Assembly (NCBI GenBank): GCA_964554665.1
Contig: CAZKPP010000037.1
Coordinates: forward strand, 1-19,593
Length of the DNA: 19,593 nt
Source: UBA3263 sp964554665
GTDB lineage: Bacteria > Bacteroidota > Bacteroidia > Bacteroidales > Muribaculaceae
Direction: 5' to 3'
Below, in pieces: positions 15,137 to 19,593 of this stretch; positions within the stretch are counted from its first letter, which is position 1; every line of letters starts with the position of its first letter. The position numbers and the translations under genes are program-made. The notes below the pieces were generated by a model, which saw nothing but the letters and a program-made list of their open reading frames with translations, had not been told where the DNA came from and ran no database searches.

Positions 15137-16003
15137 TCAATCCCACTTCTGGTGGGCCCAACGGTTGTGGCTCCAGAGCCAGGGAGCGGGGTTGCGGCGT
15201 ATAGTAGCCTCAAGCATGCGCAGATAGCCCACGGTCATGGGAAATTCTTCGCCCTCGACCGGCTCGACCGGTTTCAGGGTCATGCGCAAGCGCCCGCGGC
15301 CAATGGTTTCGATGTCGATATAGTAGTAGACCGCATCGATGCGGCGGCCGATTTCTTCGGCGCCGGTAACGAAGACCGTGGGCAGCCCCAGGAAAGTTGT
15401 CATGGCATGAAAACGCCCGTTGGGGCGCTGGTCGGCCAAAAAGCCGGTGCAGGTAATGAGCCCGCGGCGGTTTTGGCGCACAAGGTGCAGAAACGCGCTC
15501 TGCTGGTCGATGTTCTCGGCATGAAAGCGGTTGCGGATGCGCTCCATAATAGTGTGGCCCAACGGATTGTGGGGCTTTTTGTAAATCTGACCCTTGATGT
15601 AGGCGTCGGGAATGGCCCACACGCAGGTAGGCACTAACTCCCAGTTGCCGTAGTGGCCCAGAAAAACCACCGCGCTGCGCCGGGCTTCGGCCTCGGCATT
15701 GAGCTGCTCCCAGCCAACGAACTCCACCTTGCGGCGGAGCGAGCGCTCGGAGGCGGTTAGCAATTTCAGGGTTTCAACAACGTTGTCGGCAAACTGACGA
15801 TAGAAGCCGCGCTCGATTTGGCGGCGCTCCTTGTCGGTCTTTTCGGGAAAGGCGCGGGCAATGTTGCCATGAACGATTTTATAGCGATAGAGCTTGAAAG
15901 TAAACATCAGCCACGCCGCAAACGAGGCGAAGCCATAGAGAAACCACCAGGGGAGGCGGCTCAGGGCCATGGCGCAGTTATAGAGCAGTTTCTCGGTATT
16001 CAT
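15137..16003 (-). CDS. Lipid A biosynthesis acyltransferase (LpxL/HtrB family)
   Basis: A 288-aa inner-membrane acyltransferase that adds a secondary acyl chain to Kdo-lipid A. The N-terminus carries a hydrophobic segment (about 15-37, PWWFLYGFASFAAWLMF) as a membrane anchor. The catalytic HX4E motif is HYGNWE (His117, Glu122). Later FLADQRPN and the C-terminal WLWSHNRW are family hallmarks. The length is typical. Its start overlaps the kdtA stop in ATGA (16000-16003), so translation is probably coupled, and it is the last gene of the hisS operon. Bacteroidales lipid A is usually penta- or tetra-acylated, so which of the LpxL or LpxM positions it serves cannot be told from sequence. No obvious intrinsic terminator follows. 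Confidence 0.88.
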   Translation of the reverse strand: MNTEKLLYNCAMALSRLPWWFLYGFASFAAWLMFTFKLYRYKIVHGNIARAFPEKTDKERRQIERGFYRQFADNVVETLKLLTASERSLRRKVEFVGWEQLNAEAEARRSAVVFLGHYGNWELVPTCVWAIPDAYIKGQIYKKPHNPLGHTIMERIRNRFHAENIDQQSAFLHLVRQNRRGLITCTGFLADQRPNGRFHAMTTFLGLPTVFVTGAEEIGRRIDAVYYYIDIETIGRGRLRMTLKPVEPVEGEEFPMTVGYLRMLEATIRRNPAPWLWSHNRWAHQKWD

Positions 16004-17262
16004 TGCTTGGATGCCAAAATGCGGTTGACTATGCGGTTGGTGGCGCCGGCCTGGCGGAAGCAGAACTGGCGCGACTTTTGGCGGATTTCGTGCAGCTCCT
16101 GCTCGGAGGCATTGAAATAATGGTCAGCCCAGGCCGAAAACTCGTCGGGAGTGGAGGTTTGAGTGGCGATGCCGAGCTTGAGCATCATGCGCGCAACCAC
16201 CTTGCGCTCGGTGCGCGGGCCAAAGGAGATTGGCAGGCCGTAGACCGCGGGCTCAAGCACCGAATGGAGCTGGCTGGTGAAGCCACCGCCGATGTAGGCC
16301 ATGGTGCCCAAACGGTAGATATAGGCCAAGGCTCCGACCGAGTCGACAATCAGAACGCGCTCGGTCATTGCGGGGTCGTAGTTGGAGAGCAGCCGCGAGG
16401 GCACGTCGAGGGCCTGCTGCACCCGGGCGAGGCTCGCCGGGTCAACCTCGTGGGGCACAATCAGGTAGCGCCGCTCGGGGTGGGCGTTGATTTCGGGGGC
16501 TATGAGGCGGAGGTCGTCGCCATTGTGAACGGAGCCGCAAATCAGCGTTGGCGACGCCGAGCAGAAGGCATTGAGCTCGGGCGAATGCCAGGGGGTTTCG
16601 GCTATGCGCAAGGCGTTGTCGACCAGCGGGTCGCCCTCGACAACGGCGTTGTCGCAGCCGAGCGAGCGGAGCAGCTCCACGGAGCTTTCGGTGAGGCAGA
16701 AAATTTCAGCATAGGCGCTGAGCGAGTCGCGAAACACCGACCCGACAACCGAATTGAAGTGGGGCGCGGCTTTGGTGAAGATACACGACACCAGATAGGC
16801 GGGAATGCCGCGCTTTTTGAGTTCAAGAAGATAGTTGGGCCAATATTCCGACACCATGAACACGGCGGCCTTGGGGCGGAAAATATCAAGCAGGGCGCGG
16901 GCGTTGGCGCGGGTGTCGAGCGGCAGGTAGCCCACAAAATCGGCGCTGAGCGCCTGCGAGCGCCTGAGGGCTTCGACTCCGGTCGACGAAAAGAAGGTCA
17001 GCGCTATGCGGCAGTCGGGGCGGCGGCGCTTGAGTTCGGAAATCAGAGGCCGCGCAATGGCATATTCGCCCAGGCTGGCACAGTGAAACCAATAGTTTTC
17101 GGCTGCGGGTTCAAAGGCCCGGGCGGCTTCGAGGGCCTCGCGCTGGCCGCGCAGAAACCGCGAGGTTTTGCCCGACCCGATAAGCGACTCGGGCAGCGAT
17201 GCGGCGGCAACTACAGCCGAGCGGGCCGCGGAAATGGCCGAGCTATAGAGTGTTTTCTTCAT
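16000..17262 (-). CDS. kdtA: 3-deoxy-D-manno-octulosonic acid (Kdo) transferase
   Basis: A 420-aa GT30 glycosyltransferase (KdtA/WaaA) that transfers Kdo from CMP-Kdo to the lipid A precursor at the inner membrane. A moderately hydrophobic N-terminus is followed by WFHCASLGEYAIARPL, where Glu66 is the expected catalytic base of the ASxGE motif. Other family features are FMVSEYWPNYLLELKKRGIP, GDPLVDNAL, the HEVD segment, and the nucleotide-binding end GTMAYIGGGF followed by LEPAVYGLPISFGP. The length matches the family. It overlaps the upstream HEAT-repeat gene by 20 nt and the acyltransferase by 4 nt. Its neighbour lpxL uses the Kdo-lipid A product, so the two genes encode consecutive steps. 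Confidence 0.93.
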   Translation of the reverse strand: MKKTLYSSAISAARSAVVAAASLPESLIGSGKTSRFLRGQREALEAARAFEPAAENYWFHCASLGEYAIARPLISELKRRRPDCRIALTFFSSTGVEALRRSQALSADFVGYLPLDTRANARALLDIFRPKAAVFMVSEYWPNYLLELKKRGIPAYLVSCIFTKAAPHFNSVVGSVFRDSLSAYAEIFCLTESSVELLRSLGCDNAVVEGDPLVDNALRIAETPWHSPELNAFCSASPTLICGSVHNGDDLRLIAPEINAHPERRYLIVPHEVDPASLARVQQALDVPSRLLSNYDPAMTERVLIVDSVGALAYIYRLGTMAYIGGGFTSQLHSVLEPAVYGLPISFGPRTERKVVARMMLKLGIATQTSTPDEFSAWADHYFNASEQELHEIRQKSRQFCFRQAGATNRIVNRILASKQ

Positions 17263-17770
17263 AGTCGCTCAAGAGTTGGCGGAGCTGGTCAATAACTCCG
17301 GAATTCATGGAGTTGATAGGGGTGCAGCCGGCGAGCAGGTCGTTGACGCGGGCGCGCACCTGGGCCGAGCCGTTGGCCAGGTTCAGCAGCAGGCGCAGCG
17401 CGGCATATTGCACGAGCGGGCGACTGTCGTTGAGGCGCCCGGCAGCGGCCTCGAAGGCTCCGGGGCAGCGGCGCAGCAGCGAGTGGCAGAGCAGGTCGGC
17501 CTCTTCGGCGCTGCGGACCTGTTCGAGCCAGGGGAGCATGTTGGCCGAGGGCTCGGCAATCATCGGCGCCAGCAGTCGCGACTCCCTGACGTCGGAGTCG
17601 GCCCAGAGTTGCGCCGCGAGGTCGGGGTTGCAGCCGGTTTCGGCGGCAATTTCGCGCAGCTGAATAACGTTCAGTCCGAAAATGGTGCGGTGGGGGCTCA
17701 CGCCCTGGCGGCGCAACATGTCGGCCAGCAGGCCGTTTCGGAAAGTAAAAAAGCGCTGCTTGATTTTCAT
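17243..17770 (-). CDS. AlkD-like HEAT-repeat protein (DNA alkylation repair family)
   Basis: A 175-aa all-helical cytosolic protein starting MKIKQRFFTFRNG. The segment VIQLREIAAETGCNPDLAAQLWADSDVRESRLLAPMI shortens to a LW.S...E.RLLA signature (about 64-81) that I associate with the AlkD/AlkC-like DNA glycosylase family, which recognises alkylated bases through stacked HEAT repeats. Helical pairs continue through about residue 150. It is shorter than typical AlkD (about 230 aa) and I cannot confirm the catalytic Trp/Asp residues, so it may be a non-enzymatic relative. It lies 4 nt after hisS and overlaps kdtA by 20 nt, so it is part of the operon, though a functional link to translation or LPS synthesis is not evident. 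Confidence 0.6.
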   Translation of the reverse strand: MKIKQRFFTFRNGLLADMLRRQGVSPHRTIFGLNVIQLREIAAETGCNPDLAAQLWADSDVRESRLLAPMIAEPSANMLPWLEQVRSAEEADLLCHSLLRRCPGAFEAAAGRLNDSRPLVQYAALRLLLNLANGSAQVRARVNDLLAGCTPINSMNSGVIDQLRQLLSDYEENTL

Positions 17771-17774
17771 CGGC

Positions 17775-19136
17775 TTATTTCAGGCGGGCAATCACTTCGT
17801 CGACCGGAAGCGAAGCCTGGTCGCCGGTCGACATGTTTTTGAGCGTCACGGTGCCGTCGGCAAGTTCGCTTTCGCCGATTATGGCAACGTAGGGAATAGC
17901 CTTGGCGTCGGCATAGCCCATCTGTTTTTTCATTTTGGCCGGGTCGGGATAGAGTTCGGCGGCAATGCCGGCGCCACGCAGTTGCGCAATAACCTGCAGC
18001 GAGCGGGCGGCCTCGGGGGCGCCCATGTTGAGGAAGAGCACCTTGGCGCCGGTGAGCAGGTCGGCCGGATAGAGGTTGAGCTGGTTGAGGACGTCGTAGA
18101 TGCGGTCGGCACCGAAGCTGATGCCTACGCCCGACAGGCCGGGCATGCCGAAGACGCCGGTGAGGTTGTCGTAGCGGCCACCGCCGGTAATCGAGCCGAT
18201 GGCAACGTCGTTGGCCTTGACTTCGATAATGGCGCCGGTGTAGTAGTTGAGTCCGCGGGCCAGGGCCACGTCGAGGTCGAGGTTGGCGCGCAGGCCGAGG
18301 GCTTCGACGCCGGCAACTATTTCGCGGAGTTCGTCGACGCCGCGGCGGCCTTCGTCAACATCGGCCAGCAGCTGAGCCAGGCGATCGAGGCGCTCGGCAA
18401 CGGTGCCGTCGATTTTCAGAATCGGCTCCAGAGCGGCCACGGCCTCGGGGGTGAGACCGCGTTCGAGCAGCTCGGCGTTGACGGCTTCGAGGCCGATTTT
18501 GTCGAGTTTGTCGATGGCAACGGTGATGTCGACAATCTTTTCGGGGAAACCGATGAGCTGAGCGATGCCGGCAAGCACCTTGCGGTTATTGAGCTTTATG
18601 GTGATGGAGATTCCGAGGCGGGCAAACACTTCGTCGATAAGCGTCAGCAGCTCAACTTCGTTGATGAGCGAGTCGGAGCCCACGATGTCGGCGTCGCACT
18701 GATAAAATTCGCGGTAGCGGCCCTTTTGCGGGCGGTCGGCGCGCCATACGGGCTGAATCTGATAGCGCTTGAAGGGCATCTGCAGGTCGTTGCGGTGCAT
18801 AACCACGAAGCGCGCAAAGGGCACCGTAAGGTCATAGCGCAGGCCCTTTTCGCAGAGCTGGCCGGTGAGCTTGCCCATCTGCCCCTCGGGGTTATCGAGC
18901 AGCGCGGGGTCTACGCCGCGCAGAAAGTCGCCGGAGTTGAGAATTTTAAAGAGCAGCTTGTCGCCTTCCTCGCCATATTTGCCCATCAGGGTCTGAAGGG
19001 TTTCCATTGCGGGGGTTTCGATGGGCGCGAAGCCATAGAGTTTAAAAACGGAGCGGATGGTGTCGAAAATATAGTTGCGGCGCGCCATTTCAGCGGGCGT
19101 AAAATCGCGGGTGCCTTTGGGAATCGAAGGTTTCAC
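17775..19136 (-). CDS. hisS: Histidyl-tRNA synthetase
   Basis: A 453-aa class II aminoacyl-tRNA synthetase that charges tRNA-His. The start is GTG at 19136 (KPSIPKGTRDF follows); no in-frame ATG is found in the short leader. Motif 2 is VWRADRPQKGRYREFYQCDAD (residues 130-150, given here as positions with Arg132, Glu143 and Asp148). The histidine-specific loops are RGLNYYTG (294-301) and GSITGGGRYDNL (about 314-325), and motif 3 is GVGISFGADRIYDVL (336-350). The anticodon-binding domain occupies about 365-453. All parts appear intact. It is the first gene of a four-gene operon with the AlkD-like protein, kdtA and the lpxL-like gene, and is divergent from an MFS transporter. Confidence 0.96.
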   Translation of the reverse strand: MKPSIPKGTRDFTPAEMARRNYIFDTIRSVFKLYGFAPIETPAMETLQTLMGKYGEEGDKLLFKILNSGDFLRGVDPALLDNPEGQMGKLTGQLCEKGLRYDLTVPFARFVVMHRNDLQMPFKRYQIQPVWRADRPQKGRYREFYQCDADIVGSDSLINEVELLTLIDEVFARLGISITIKLNNRKVLAGIAQLIGFPEKIVDITVAIDKLDKIGLEAVNAELLERGLTPEAVAALEPILKIDGTVAERLDRLAQLLADVDEGRRGVDELREIVAGVEALGLRANLDLDVALARGLNYYTGAIIEVKANDVAIGSITGGGRYDNLTGVFGMPGLSGVGISFGADRIYDVLNQLNLYPADLLTGAKVLFLNMGAPEAARSLQVIAQLRGAGIAAELYPDPAKMKKQMGYADAKAIPYVAIIGESELADGTVTLKNMSTGDQASLPVDEVIARLK

Positions 19137-19165
19137 AGATGTAAATGATTTAGATAATTATGGCG

Positions 19166-19196
19166 CAAAGTTACGAAAATTTCCCCGACCTGCAAA
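19166..19196 (-). promoter_or_regulatory. Promoter of the hisS-kdtA-lpxL operon
   Basis: TTTG (complement of 19193-19196), 19 nt, then TAACTTTG (19166-19173): an excellent Bacteroidetes promoter. The gap to the GTG start is 29 nt, leaving a short leader. TTTG is followed by CGCC, as in other promoters here. Confidence 0.75.
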
Positions 19197-19204
19197 AAAG
19201 AGAA

Positions 19205-19236
19205 TTTGCACAGGTGAATTATTTATTTTAAATTTG
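19205..19236 (+). promoter_or_regulatory. Promoter of the MFS transporter gene
   Basis: TTTG (19205-19208), a 20-nt spacer and TAAATTTG (19229-19236) match the consensus well. The gap to the ATG at 19259 is 22 nt. It is back to back with the hisS promoter, only 8 nt from the hisS -33 box. Confidence 0.75.
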
Positions 19237-19258
19237 TGGGGTTAAAAAATCATTCATC

Positions 19259-19593
19259 ATGAGAAACCTGAAAATTTATCCCTGGGTAGTGGTTGCCCTG
19301 CTATGGGTGGTTGCGTTGCTTAACTATCTTGACCGCCAGATGCTTTCAACCATGCAATCAAACATTGCCAACGATATTACGGCCCTGCGCAATGCCGAGG
19401 CTTTCGGCGCGCTGATGGCCATATTTTTGTGGGTCTACGGCATTGCATCGCCCTTTTCGGGAGCCGTTGCCGACCGCGTGAGCCGCAAGTGGCTCATAGT
19501 CGGGTCGCTGGGCGTATGGTCGGGAGTTACCCTGGCCATGGGCTATGCAACGAGCCTCAACCAGCTCATGTGGCTTCGCGGCATCATGGGCAT
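19259..19593 (+). CDS. MFS transporter, 3' end outside window
   Basis: The first 111 residues of a major facilitator superfamily protein. A first membrane helix (about 7-25) leads into NYLDRQMLS (22-30), a pattern common in the anion:cation symporter group that carries hexuronates, sugar acids and related solutes. A second helix (about 48-68) is followed by the MFS motif A-like loop GAVADRVSRKW (68-78), the third helix, and the beginning of the fourth at WLRGIMG (105-111). The substrate cannot be told from this part. It is divergent from hisS with its own promoter. Confidence 0.85.
   Translation, partial: MRNLKIYPWVVVALLWVVALLNYLDRQMLSTMQSNIANDITALRNAEAFGALMAIFLWVYGIASPFSGAVADRVSRKWLIVGSLGVWSGVTLAMGYATSLNQLMWLRGIMG

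Noticed and set aside
15142..15156. CCCAC/GTGGG hairpin at the end of the lpxL-like gene as a terminator
   Set aside because: It lies inside the coding region, the stem is only 5 bp, and there is no T-run after it.
17682..19148. Plus-strand open frame of 488 codons opposite hisS
   Set aside because: Antisense to an unmistakable histidyl-tRNA synthetase; the product has no recognisable features.

Overview
The window looks like a chromosomal segment of a fairly GC-rich gut member of the Bacteroidales. A Muribaculaceae-like organism is my best guess, but this is an inference. The main support is the promoters: seven of the eight genes and operons given a promoter here have the Bacteroidetes form, a TAnnTTTG -7 box, usually with a TTTG or TTG box 19-21 nt upstream. 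Secreted proteins with C-terminal tails resembling type IX secretion sorting domains, polysaccharide-degrading enzymes with NPCBM domains, and weak A/T-rich ribosome binding regions also fit. No tRNA, rRNA, CRISPR array, integrase or transposase was seen.

Layout. (1) 1-971, minus strand: an AT-richer, 3'-incomplete AlbA_2/Schlafen-like regulator with the start of a C-terminal ATPase domain. (2) 1020-6832: a phage head-gene remnant. A large terminase subunit (minus) is divergent from a small protein, a probable major capsid protein, an unknown overlapping gene and a portal protein that stops early (all plus). A low-GC HigBA toxin-antitoxin pair sits on the opposite strand between the capsid group and the portal. 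No tail, lysis, protease or integration genes are present. (3) 6829-11147, minus: a two-gene glycoside hydrolase operon, GH123-like then GH27 with NPCBM domains. (4) 11270-15043, minus: a 1257-residue secreted modular protein with its own promoter and a strong intrinsic terminator that separates it from the hydrolase operon. (5) 15137-19136, minus: a tight housekeeping operon hisS - AlkD-like HEAT protein - kdtA (waaA) - lpxL-like acyltransferase. (6) 19259-end, plus: the start of an MFS transporter, divergent from hisS.

How the parts work together. The GH123-like and GH27 enzymes would remove beta-linked GalNAc and alpha-linked Gal. In that order this is the logic needed to trim globo-series or similar host glycans. 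The large secreted protein next door may bind glycan or protein at the cell surface. The hisS operon joins translation to Kdo addition and lipid A acylation. The phage segment looks decayed: gene order is unusual, the portal is cut short where it meets the 3' end of the GH27 gene, and the toxin-antitoxin pair has clearly different base composition.

The most general signal is regulatory. Five genes place the -7 box only 4-8 nt before the start codon, often as TAnnTTTGCG(G/C), which predicts leaderless or nearly leaderless mRNAs.
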